A stretch of 21,839 nucleotides of DNA from Desulfobacteraceae bacterium UBA2230 (lineage in GTDB: Bacteria; Desulfobacterota; Desulfobacteria; Desulfobacterales; Desulfosarcinaceae): NCBI GenBank assembly GCA_002348005.1, contig DDYQ01000045.1, positions 1 through 21,839 on the forward strand. The letters run 5' to 3'. The translations under genes were made by a program, and so were the position numbers. The notes under the pieces were generated by a model, which saw only the letters and a program-made list of their open reading frames with translations, searched no databases and was not told where the DNA came from. Positions 1-7,209 of this stretch are shown here, piece after piece; position 1 is the stretch's first letter, and every line of letters starts with the position of its first letter.

Positions 1-214
1 AACCCCAGAAATCAAGCGGCGGGCCGACGACACCGTCCGCCAGGGAGATGCCAGGAATGGTGTGGCACGAGCGGCAGCCGTAATCGGCCAGGGCCTGCAT
101 CCCGGTCACTATCTCTTCATCACTCTCGCCGCAGCTACAGGTGGTGATGGTTAAAAGCATAACCATTACGGTCACGAGCAACCGGCGTGCGATTGGCAAC
201 CTGATCTGTTTCAT
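1..214 (-). CDS. Cytochrome c lipoprotein-like protein (partial, C-terminus beyond window)
   Basis: The first 71 codons are present and the rest lies beyond the left edge. The N-terminus is basic (KQIRLPIARR), followed by a hydrophobic stretch ending in TTCSCG. This could be a loose lipobox, so the protein is probably a lipoprotein or otherwise exported. A haem-c motif CRSCH follows near residues 47-51, then a VGPPL segment typical of class I cytochrome c domains. The axial Met is not reached. It is the last visible gene of the bc/caa3 operon and probably carries electrons to or from the oxidase. The ATG overlaps the TGA of a 6-codon reading frame (ATGA), and its own Shine-Dalgarno is weak (GAAAG), so coupled translation is possible. 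A domain fused after the cytochrome cannot be excluded. Confidence 0.8.
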   Translation of the reverse strand, partial: MKQIRLPIARRLLVTVMVMLLTITTCSCGESDEEIVTGMQALADYGCRSCHTIPGISLADGVVGPPLDFWG

Positions 215-231
215 CGCTTTCTTTCGTCCAT
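211..231 (-). other. Possible six-codon minicistron (MDERKR)
   Basis: A GGGGAG Shine-Dalgarno-like sequence lies about 9 nt before an ATG that opens a six-codon frame. Its TGA overlaps the ATG of the following cytochrome c gene. The arrangement looks like a translational coupling device that delivers ribosomes to a gene with a poor ribosome-binding site. It may equally be chance, since nothing else supports a functional peptide. Confidence 0.2.
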
Positions 232-251
232 GATTTTTCTCTCCCCAAGGG

Positions 252-626
252 TCAGTGGGACGGCACCGGCGCACACGGGTCGATAAAGAAGAGGGGTATC
301 GTCCCCAGGATGATGCCCAGCAGGAACAGTCCGCTGGCCAGCAATCCGGCAAACACCAGGAAACCGGTCCGGCTGCCCTCCATGGTCATCACGCTGTCTC
401 GCTCGCTCGCATCCAGCCGGCGCCACAGCGACCACGACACCCAGCCGGCGCCCGCCGTTACAGCCGCCAGCAGCGCTGACCCGCCAATCATCAGCCAGCG
501 CCCGCCCATCATGCACGACTCCGGCACCAGCACATACGTCGCCACCAGGTGAACGAACCACGCCGCCCCCGGTGCACTGACAGCGAACCAGAGCCATTTG
601 CTAACCGGCTGCATTGCGTCTGTCAT
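252..626 (-). CDS. Small three-helix membrane protein of the cytochrome oxidase cluster
   Basis: A 124-residue integral membrane protein of unknown function. Three hydrophobic segments are visible: around WLWFAVSAPGAAWFVHLVA, around WLMIGGSALLAAVTAGAGWV, and a long one around FLVFAGLLASGLFLLGIILG. The region between the first two holds a Pro-Glu-Ser-Cys motif. The ATG at 626 is chosen because it overlaps the TGA of the subunit III gene (TGATG), as expected of a coupled operon gene; the longer open frame upstream is subunit III sequence in another frame. Small proteins of similar size and hydrophobicity often follow coxC in caa3 clusters as accessory or subunit IV-like components. That role here is inferred from position, not from a recognised motif. 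Confidence 0.72.
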   Translation of the reverse strand: MTDAMQPVSKWLWFAVSAPGAAWFVHLVATYVLVPESCMMGGRWLMIGGSALLAAVTAGAGWVSWSLWRRLDASERDSVMTMEGSRTGFLVFAGLLASGLFLLGIILGTIPLFFIDPCAPVPSH

Positions 627-1249
627 CAGCCCCCCTTGACCCCCAATATATAGTGCGACAGGTACAGCGTGAAGTAGAGCGGGAGCCATACCAGGACCAC
701 AAAGTGCCAGTACATGCCGTTGGTCTGCAGGCCCAGCGTGCGCTGCCGGTTGAAATGTCCCCGCCCCGCCGCTGCCAGCACGACCAGCGTCTTGAGCACC
801 AGCGCAATCACGTGCGAGGTATGGAAGCCGATGATGAAGAAGACCACCGAAGTATAAGCGTTGGTGCTCCAGTTGTAACCCGCATTGCCGTACTCGAAAA
901 TCTTGAGGCCCGTGAAAGCCGCGGCCAGCACTAACCCCACTGTCAGTCCGATTGCCAGCGAGCGCATGTCCCCCTGTCGTCCGCGGTGGTCAGCCCAATA
1001 GACGGGTATGCTGCTTACCACCAGCAGCAGGGTGCCGATGGTGGGAAGCAGCAAATCGGGGCTTTCGATGCCACCCACCGGCCACTCCCAGGAAAACGAG
1101 CGCAGGAAAAAAAAGGAGGTAATGAGCGCGGCGAAGACGGTGGCTTCGATAACCATCAAACCCACCCATCCCCACCACAAAGGGGCGCGGCGGGTGTCCA
1201 GGTTGAGCGGCAGGTGCTGCGTCGCCACGGTTTCTCTACTCTCTGCCAT
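626..1249 (-). CDS. ctaE: Cytochrome c oxidase subunit III
   Basis: A 207-residue membrane protein of the cytochrome c oxidase subunit III family, of the length usual for the short five-helix form. It shows the conserved helix with Glu in IEATVFAALITSFFFLR and the C-terminal signature GMYWHFVVLVWLPLYF, matching the family WHFVD-x-VW region except that Val replaces Asp. Subunit III stabilises subunit I and supports proton uptake; it carries no redox centre. The ATG at 1249 lies inside the end of the subunit I gene region (stop at 1252-1254), so the two genes abut. The N-terminus (AESRETVATQH) is hydrophilic as expected. It is transcribed with subunits II and I upstream. Confidence 0.93.
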   Translation of the reverse strand: MAESRETVATQHLPLNLDTRRAPLWWGWVGLMVIEATVFAALITSFFFLRSFSWEWPVGGIESPDLLLPTIGTLLLVVSSIPVYWADHRGRQGDMRSLAIGLTVGLVLAAAFTGLKIFEYGNAGYNWSTNAYTSVVFFIIGFHTSHVIALVLKTLVVLAAAGRGHFNRQRTLGLQTNGMYWHFVVLVWLPLYFTLYLSHYILGVKGG

Positions 1250-1251
1250 GG

Positions 1252-3135
1252 CTACAGCCCTTCCCGGCGCTGTTTGCCCGGCCAGTTCCAGCCGACCAGC
1301 GCCACAAAACTCAAGAGCGCACCGACGGGTACGAAAATCAGGTGTATCAGCGAGCCCATGAAAACAATCCCCACAGCTACCGCCAGCAGCAACGGCCATA
1401 TCGAATTGCCGGCCAGCGCCAGGCGCTGCTCGGGGATGGCATCCAGCGCCGTGGTGCCGAGCGTTTCACGGTAGTCTGTGCCCGTTTGATACCCGTGCGG
1501 TCCTTCGTCTTTACTCTGGCTGTCATCCCACAGAGGGTTGCCGCTGCGTACCACCGGGATGTGGAAAAAATTATATAGAGGAGGCGGCGAACTGGTTGCC
1601 CATTCGAGGGTCGGGGCATTCCACGGGTTATCGCCGGCCGGAGGCCCCCGGCGCAGGCTGGTAACAACGTTCCACAGTGTGGCGCCCAAACCAGCGAAGA
1701 GAATCAGCGCGCCGATGAGCGTGATTTGCATGGGCAGGTCAAAACCCTGGTCGGCGAGATATGTGTGTACGCGGCGCGGCATGCCCATCAACCCGGTATA
1801 GTGCAGGGTGAAAAAAGCGATATTGAAGCCGATGAATGACAGCCAGAAACTCCACTTTCCGAGCCGCTCGTTCAACATACGGCCTGTCATTTTGGGAAAC
1901 CAGTAGTAGAGGCCGCCGATAAGCGGAAAGGCCGCGCCGCCGACCAGCAGATAGTGAAAATGCGCCGTCACGAAATGCGTATCGGTCACCTGCCAGTTCC
2001 AGGGGATGGCGGCCAGCATCGGTCCGGTCAGGCCGCCGATGCTAAACAGCACGATGGACCCGGTAACCCAGAGCATCGGCGTGCGCCATTCGACGCGCTT
2101 GCTATCCCAGATGGTGCCAATCCAAGCGAAGACCTGCATGCCGCTGGGCAGGGCGATGGCCATACTGGCAGCCGCGAACAGGCTCATGCCCAGAATCGAG
2201 TGCTCGGCGGAGAACATGTGGTGTACCCACAAACCAAAGCTCACTACGCCAATCACCAGCATCGAAACGGCGACAATCAGGTACCCCACAATCGGCCGGC
2301 GCGCGAAGGTGGGGATGATGGCCGAAATGATGCCGAAAGCCGGCACGGCGACGATGTAAACCTCGGGGTGTCCGAACCACCAGAACAGGTGCTGCCACAG
2401 CAGCGAGCTGCCCCCCCGGTGCGGATTGAAGAACTGGAAGCCGAAGGCCCGGTCCATCTCGAGCAGCAGGGTCGCCAGGAGCAGCGGCGTAAAGGCGAAG
2501 AGGATCATCAAACCGGCTACCAGGTAGCTCCAGACCAGCAGGGGGATGTGTCGGACCGACATGCCGGGCGCCCGCAGCTTCAGGATGGTGACCACGATCT
2601 CGACGGCGGCGCTGATTCCGGCGATTTCAACCATGCTCAGCCCCAGCAGCCAATAATCCATTCCGGGTCCCGAAAACATGGGACCGGACAACGGCGTGTA
2701 GGCGGTCCAGCCCGAATCGGGCACCTGCCCGGCGATGAAGCTCGCATACATGGTCAAACCGCCGAACAGATACATCCAGTACCCGAAGTTCGTCAGTCTG
2801 GGAAAGGCCATATCGCGTGAACCGATCATCATGGGCACCAGGTAGAGTCCCAAACCTTCGACGAACGGCACGGCGAACAGGTAGAGCATCGTCGAACCGT
2901 GCATGGTGAAAACGCCGTTGTAGGCATCCGGACCCAGGAAGGTGTTGTGCGGAACGGCCAACTGGGTGCGTATGAAGATCGCCAGAACGACTCCCGCCGC
3001 GAAGAAGGAAAGTGCCGTCACCATGTAGCGTATGCCCAACGGCCGGTTGTTGACCTCGGCAAACCAGCCCGTCACCCCAGAAGGTGACTGCCAGGTCTGC
3101 GCAAAACGCTGTCGGGCTTCGTCCCGTAGATTCAT
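1252..3135 (-). CDS. ctaD: caa3-type cytochrome c oxidase subunit I
   Basis: The catalytic haem-copper subunit, 627 residues, in the inner membrane. Visible ligands are His79 for the low-spin haem, His256 and Tyr260 in FGHPEVYIV (CuB ligand and cross-linked Tyr), the His305-His306 pair for CuB, and AHFHY with His392 for haem a3 and His394 for the low-spin haem. Glu258 in HPEV and Asp108 in SRDMAFPR are the D-channel residues of the A1 class, so a proton-pumping oxidase is expected. The protein is longer than the roughly 530-residue mitochondrial type. The extra C-terminal part carries further hydrophobic helices, as in Bacillus caa3 enzymes. The ATG at 3135 overlaps the subunit II stop (ATGA) and has a GGGGAG site upstream. 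Upstream in-frame codons belong to subunit II in another frame. Confidence 0.97.
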   Translation of the reverse strand: MNLRDEARQRFAQTWQSPSGVTGWFAEVNNRPLGIRYMVTALSFFAAGVVLAIFIRTQLAVPHNTFLGPDAYNGVFTMHGSTMLYLFAVPFVEGLGLYLVPMMIGSRDMAFPRLTNFGYWMYLFGGLTMYASFIAGQVPDSGWTAYTPLSGPMFSGPGMDYWLLGLSMVEIAGISAAVEIVVTILKLRAPGMSVRHIPLLVWSYLVAGLMILFAFTPLLLATLLLEMDRAFGFQFFNPHRGGSSLLWQHLFWWFGHPEVYIVAVPAFGIISAIIPTFARRPIVGYLIVAVSMLVIGVVSFGLWVHHMFSAEHSILGMSLFAAASMAIALPSGMQVFAWIGTIWDSKRVEWRTPMLWVTGSIVLFSIGGLTGPMLAAIPWNWQVTDTHFVTAHFHYLLVGGAAFPLIGGLYYWFPKMTGRMLNERLGKWSFWLSFIGFNIAFFTLHYTGLMGMPRRVHTYLADQGFDLPMQITLIGALILFAGLGATLWNVVTSLRRGPPAGDNPWNAPTLEWATSSPPPLYNFFHIPVVRSGNPLWDDSQSKDEGPHGYQTGTDYRETLGTTALDAIPEQRLALAGNSIWPLLLAVAVGIVFMGSLIHLIFVPVGALLSFVALVGWNWPGKQRREGL

Positions 3136-4133
3136 CTTAAGCTCCCCAGGTAATCCACAAGGGTGTGCAGGTCCTCCGGTGACAGGTAGGATCGCGGCAT
3201 CAGATTGCGGGGCTTGAGCGTTTGGGGGTTGGCAATCCAGCCCGCCAGGTAACCCGGCGTGTTGACCAGGCGACCGGCGCCGAGCGTTCTGCGGGAACCG
3301 ACATGCGAAAGATCGGGGCCGATCTGCGCCCCCGACACGCCCTTGATCGTGTGGCATGCCGCGCAGCCGCCGTTCAGGAACACATCCCGGCCGCGAACGA
3401 GACGCGGGTCGGACGGGGCCGGCGGTGGCTGCCGGCGTTGCTCCAGCCAGCGTTCAAAATCGTCGCGGTCGTGGACCACCAGGCGGAACTCCATGAGGGC
3501 ATGCGGGCCGGCGCAGTATTCGGTGCAGGTTCCTTCGTACACACCCGGTCGACCGGATTGCAGCCGCAGGTGGTTGGGATGGTCCGGAAGAAGGTCCAGC
3601 TTACCGCCCAGGCGCGGCACCCAGAAGCTGTGGATCACGTGCGCCGAAGAGAGTTCGAAGCGCACCATGCTGTCCGCCGGAACATGGATTTCGTTGGCAT
3701 CGACGATGGCGTGGTCGGGATACTGTACCTCGAACCACCAGTGATGGCCGATGACCCGCACGTGAAAGTCGGTGGACCCTTCGGAAAGTCGCAGGGACAC
3801 CCGGATGGTGGAGATCAGCATGACGATCAGGATCACGGCCGGAATCCCGATGCCGGCTACGAATACAAATCGCTGGCCGAGCGCCGGTCTTTCTTTTCGC
3901 CGAACGATCAGCGCCAGGCCCACCAGCACCAGGGTCACCAGAAATACGATTCCATAAACGGCGAACATCTCCCACCACAAAGTGGCGATCATTCCGGCAT
4001 GCGGACCCGCCGGTTCCAGAATGGATTGCGGACGCCCGCCCGTGCAGCCGCTCGATCCCATGACCAGGCCCGCAAGCAAAAAACGGAACACAACGGAATG
4101 CCCTGGCGAGTGCTTGCTTTTATTTCGATTCAT
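3132..4133 (-). CDS. ctaC: caa3-type cytochrome c oxidase subunit II with C-terminal cytochrome c domain
   Basis: A 333-residue subunit II. The N-terminus has a signal with lipobox-like GSSGC (Cys30), so it is probably a lipoprotein. Two membrane helices follow, near residues 58-77 and 89-112. The periplasmic cupredoxin domain carries the CuA site: His168, then Cys203, Glu205, Cys207, His211 and Met214 in CTEYCAGPHALM. A cytochrome c domain is fused at the C-terminus with CAACH at 257-261 and a likely axial Met312 in NLMPRS. This fusion defines the caa3 type, which takes electrons through its own haem c. The start lies 23 nt after ctaB and has only a weak ribosome site (GGGAC). Its stop overlaps the ctaD start, indicating coupled production of subunits II and I. 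Confidence 0.97.
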   Translation of the reverse strand: MNRNKSKHSPGHSVVFRFLLAGLVMGSSGCTGGRPQSILEPAGPHAGMIATLWWEMFAVYGIVFLVTLVLVGLALIVRRKERPALGQRFVFVAGIGIPAVILIVMLISTIRVSLRLSEGSTDFHVRVIGHHWWFEVQYPDHAIVDANEIHVPADSMVRFELSSAHVIHSFWVPRLGGKLDLLPDHPNHLRLQSGRPGVYEGTCTEYCAGPHALMEFRLVVHDRDDFERWLEQRRQPPPAPSDPRLVRGRDVFLNGGCAACHTIKGVSGAQIGPDLSHVGSRRTLGAGRLVNTPGYLAGWIANPQTLKPRNLMPRSYLSPEDLHTLVDYLGSLR

Positions 4134-4156
4134 GCGTCCCGCTTTTGTTCATCGTT

Positions 4157-5083
4157 CTACAAGGGCCATCGACTGCCGATTGACGCCAGCATCAAGAGAA
4201 AGAGCGCGGCCAGGTATACGATGGAGTAATTGAAGAACTCCTGTGCGGCCGGGCGATCCTTGCGGCGCAGCAGCCGGATCAGCTTGCGCACCAGGTTCAG
4301 ACCCAGCAGCGCGGTGCCGACGAGGAAGATCGGGCCGAGGTTCGCCCGGATCCCGAGATATGCGGTGGCCGGGAGAAGCACAGCGACATACGCCGCCATT
4401 TGCGTGCGGGTGGTCTTTTCTCCCGCCGTCACGGGCAGCATGGGGATTCCGGCGCGCACATAATCTTCTTTGATGCAAAGCGCCAGGGCCCAGAAATGGG
4501 GCGGCGTCCACAGGAAAACAACCAGAAACATGAGCAGCGGCAAGCTGCTCAATCCACCCGCTCCCGCCGCCCAGGCGATGAGCGGCGCGGCCGCGCCGGC
4601 GGCGCCGCCGATCACGATATTGAGGGAGGTTCTGCGCTTGAGCCACATCGTATAACAGCAGACATAGAAGATGATCGTCGACGCGCCCAGGGCGGCGGCA
4701 AGCGTGTTGCCGGCGGTTTTCAGCATCCAGATCGCCAGCATCCCCGAGAGGAGTCCGAAGGAGAGCGCCGAACGCGGGCTGATCTTTCCGGTTGGCAGCG
4801 GCCGTTTGCTCCGGGTGCGCGCCATGATGGCGTCGATGTCGCGATCCCAGAACTGGTTCAGCGCGTTGGCGGCTCCGGCGGCCAGCATAATTCCCAGGAG
4901 CACTCCCGCAAACCGCTGCGGATCGGCGCAAAGAGTTCCCTCGAGCATCGCCGCGGCAAAGCCGGTCACCATCACGAGCAGCACGATGCGCGGTTTGGTG
5001 AGCAGAAAGTAGTTCAGCAGTTTTTCCCGTATGCGGAGCTGCAAACCGGCCTCGGCGGCATTTTCAGCGGCGCCGGATCTCAT
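4157..5083 (-). CDS. ctaB: Protohaem IX farnesyltransferase (haem O synthase)
   Basis: A 308-residue polytopic UbiA-family prenyltransferase that attaches a farnesyl group to protohaem IX to make haem O, the precursor of haem A for the oxidase encoded next to it. The signature NQFWDRDIDAIMARTRSKRP holds the Asp-rich prenyl-diphosphate/Mg site. A second family motif is YTMWLKRRTSLNIVIGG. About nine hydrophobic helices are apparent, and the length is normal for CtaB/CyoE. The ATG at 5083 has a GGGGGAAG site and overlaps the TGA of a small upstream frame. No haem A synthase (ctaA) gene is visible in the window, so haem A formation must rely on a gene elsewhere, or the enzyme uses haem O. Confidence 0.96.
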   Translation of the reverse strand: MRSGAAENAAEAGLQLRIREKLLNYFLLTKPRIVLLVMVTGFAAAMLEGTLCADPQRFAGVLLGIMLAAGAANALNQFWDRDIDAIMARTRSKRPLPTGKISPRSALSFGLLSGMLAIWMLKTAGNTLAAALGASTIIFYVCCYTMWLKRRTSLNIVIGGAAGAAAPLIAWAAGAGGLSSLPLLMFLVVFLWTPPHFWALALCIKEDYVRAGIPMLPVTAGEKTTRTQMAAYVAVLLPATAYLGIRANLGPIFLVGTALLGLNLVRKLIRLLRRKDRPAAQEFFNYSIVYLAALFLLMLASIGSRWPL

Positions 5084-5214
5084 CTTCCCCCACCCCCTGC
5101 CGTCGCGCTGCCGAACCCCGGAAGGCAGGCCGGCGTCTCGTTGAAAGTGCGCCCGTTTGTCTTCGGGAGCGGCGTTGCCGCCCCGACCGCGAACACCAGG
5201 CCGAACTCACCCAT
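5080..5214 (-). CDS. Possible small protein upstream of ctaB (44 aa)
   Basis: A short open frame of 44 codons with an excellent Shine-Dalgarno: GGAGG six bases before the ATG. Its TGA overlaps the ctaB ATG in an ATGA arrangement. The product starts MGEFGLVFAVGAATPLPK and ends in a glycine run (GGGGR). It has no recognised domain and only a short apolar stretch near the N-terminus. The ribosome site and stop-start overlap favour translation and coupling to ctaB. The composition is unremarkable for GC-rich DNA, so it may act only as a translated leader. Comparison with related genomes would decide whether the peptide sequence itself is conserved. Confidence 0.4.
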   Translation of the reverse strand: MGEFGLVFAVGAATPLPKTNGRTFNETPACLPGFGSATAGGGGR

Positions 5215-5294
5215 AGTGAACCTCCATTGCTGAATACAGGCGGACCCGCACCGATTGAAAGACCGCTCCCGGCGCTGACGTCTTCGGTGCCGGT

Positions 5295-5687
5295 TCAGTT
5301 CCGGAAGAAATAGGCGGCCATATCCAGCGCCTCCTGCCGGGCAACCCCCAGTGCGGGCATTGCCGTGCGGGAGGAGAACTTCCGGGGGTCCATGATCCAG
5401 CGGATCATGTTCTCCGGCGAATTGGTCAGCACGCCGCCGATATATATCTGTTCGTCGATTTCAATCAGCTTGGGACCCACCCGCCCGGTGGCCTCGCGAA
5501 GGCCCTCGATCACGTGGCAGGCGGAGCAACCGTACTTGAGCATGGCCTGGCGGCCCCGCTGAGCGTCGCCTCCGGACACGGCCCAGTGCGGCGCACGGCC
5601 CCGATCGCCCAGATTCAGCCATGTGAAGCCGACGGTGGCCAGGACGACGGCGGCCCCCAGCGTAAACCACAAAATTCGCATGCGCAT
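5295..5687 (-). CDS. Membrane-anchored small cytochrome c
   Basis: A 130-residue monohaem cytochrome c. Residues 4-25 form an uncleaved-looking signal anchor (ILWFTLGAAVVLATVGFTWL). The haem motif CSACH lies near residues 54-58, followed by GRVGPKL and a C-terminal axial Met in TAMPALGV. The domain would face the periplasm. The ATG is preceded by AGGAG at six bases. It lies 71 nt after the cytochrome b-c fusion and upstream of ctaB, so it probably shuttles electrons between the bc complex and the caa3 oxidase, or is an extra subunit of either. That partner assignment is inferred from gene order. Confidence 0.9.
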   Translation of the reverse strand: MRMRILWFTLGAAVVLATVGFTWLNLGDRGRAPHWAVSGGDAQRGRQAMLKYGCSACHVIEGLREATGRVGPKLIEIDEQIYIGGVLTNSPENMIRWIMDPRKFSSRTAMPALGVARQEALDMAAYFFRN

Positions 5688-5758
5688 CGCATTCTCCTAA
5701 ACCCGTTTCCCGGATCCGGCTTGATCGTGCGCCACACCGCCGCTGCCCGGCAGCTGCT

Positions 5759-7198
5759 TCATTCACGCGGAAAAGTCTGTGCGGCCAGAACGAAGTCCAC
5801 CACGCTGTCCAGGTCCGCTTCCGATATCCGTCCCCGATAGCTCGGCATGGGCACATCGGCTGGAGGTTCCAGTATGAACGCCCGCAGTTCCGCCTGGGAA
5901 AGTCGATGTTCGATTCTGGCCAGGTCGGGCCCGACCGCGCGTCCGCGCGCAGAAATGGAATGGCAGCTGTTGCAGCCGTACCGGGCAAACAGCAGGCGGC
6001 CCGCCTCGGCCCTTTCGGACAACACCACCCCGGCCGGAACCGGCGGCGGCTCGTCTTCCGGCCAGCCCGTCCAGGAAGATTTTATGCGCAGGCCGCTCAA
6101 GCCGAGAATGCCGATGACGCACAATGCCACGAAAACCGCCCACACGGGCCGGTTCCGGACGCCCCGGTACGGGCTGCGGTCGATGATCGGCAAAAGCAGC
6201 ATGGCCACAAACAGCCCTATCGGGAAAAGCACATAGAAGAGCGGCGCAATCCTGCTGGGCAGCAGAGCGATCAGCGCGCTGTACCAGCCGTACCACCATT
6301 CCTCCATGGGAATGGTATGGCGTACCAGGTTCGCCTTCGGGTAGAGCTCCGGCGGTCCCACGACCAGCGCCAGAACGTAGATGCCGCAGAATACAAGAAA
6401 GGCCATGAACCCGGTCAGCAGGACCGTGTGCGGGTGAAACCATTCGCCCTCCGGCAATTCCGAGGCCTCCCGGTAAATCTCCTTATGCTCCTTCATCCCG
6501 CTGACCGGCTGCAGCCGCTCGGCTTTGGAGGTCACACCGTGGATTACCACAAGGTAGAGGTGCACGCCGACCAGGCTGAGCAGCAAAAGCGGCACAATCA
6601 GGACGTGAACCGCAAAAAAGCGGGTGAGGGTCGCCGCCCCGAGCTGCGGCCCTCCCTGGACCAGGAGCACCAGCGCGTCGCCGATAAAGGGAACCTTGTG
6701 GAAGAAATTGAGAACGACGCGCACGGCGTAAACCGCGCGCTCATCCCAGGGCAGCACATAGCCGCTGAAGGCCATGGTCAGTACCAGCCAGAACTGAAAC
6801 ACCCCGATGGTCCAGGTGCCTTCGCGGGGGGTTTTGTAGCCGCCGAGCGCCAGGTGGCGGAATAGGTGCAGAAAAAGAACCACGACCATGGTTCCGGCGG
6901 TCCAGTAGTGAATGCCGCGCACCAGCCGCCCCATGGGCAGTACCTGGTTGATGTGCTGGACGCTTTCGTAGGCAAAGTCTATGGCGTTGGTATAGTACAG
7001 GGCCATGGTTGCGCCCGTTACGACCTGAATGGCGAGCAGGGTCGTCAGGGTGGCGCCGTCGCTCTGATACCACGGGGTCTCCGGAACGCGCCGTTTGAGG
7101 ACTTTTTCTTTGAACCGGATCATCCCGAAACGTTTCGCGATGCTTCTCCGAAGCCCGCTGAGGGTTTCGGTCCCGCGGCCGAACCATTTGAAGTTCAC
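5759..7198 (-). CDS. Cytochrome b (b6 plus subunit IV type) fused to C-terminal cytochrome c
   Basis: A 479-residue quinol:cytochrome c oxidoreductase core. Haem b ligands are His97 and His111 in the second helix (HYWTAGTMVVVLFLH) and His198 and His213 in the fourth. The latter pair is 15 residues apart, the cytochrome b6 spacing rather than the 14 of bc1. The Cys that anchors the extra haem in b6 is not seen (Gln at the aligned place in WYQSDG). The subunit IV-like half follows, where the Qo motif PEWY is replaced by EEWW at residues 299-302. After the last helix a cytochrome c domain carries CNSCH at 409-413 and Met in VPMPSY. The GTG at 7198 is preferred because AGGAAG precedes it and it lies 11 nt after the Rieske stop; an ATG at 7123 is an alternative. 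Confidence 0.92.
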   Translation of the reverse strand: MNFKWFGRGTETLSGLRRSIAKRFGMIRFKEKVLKRRVPETPWYQSDGATLTTLLAIQVVTGATMALYYTNAIDFAYESVQHINQVLPMGRLVRGIHYWTAGTMVVVLFLHLFRHLALGGYKTPREGTWTIGVFQFWLVLTMAFSGYVLPWDERAVYAVRVVLNFFHKVPFIGDALVLLVQGGPQLGAATLTRFFAVHVLIVPLLLLSLVGVHLYLVVIHGVTSKAERLQPVSGMKEHKEIYREASELPEGEWFHPHTVLLTGFMAFLVFCGIYVLALVVGPPELYPKANLVRHTIPMEEWWYGWYSALIALLPSRIAPLFYVLFPIGLFVAMLLLPIIDRSPYRGVRNRPVWAVFVALCVIGILGLSGLRIKSSWTGWPEDEPPPVPAGVVLSERAEAGRLLFARYGCNSCHSISARGRAVGPDLARIEHRLSQAELRAFILEPPADVPMPSYRGRISEADLDSVVDFVLAAQTFPRE

Positions 7199-7209
7199 CT
7201 TTTGCTTCC

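Noticed and set aside
1954..2820. A 288-codon plus-strand open frame inside ctaD
   Set aside because: It is antisense to a certain oxidase subunit I gene and its sequence is rich in His, Gln, Gly and Arg without any motif.
3222..4229. A 335-codon plus-strand open frame across ctaC
   Set aside because: Antisense to a clear subunit II gene; no family sequence and no ribosome site.
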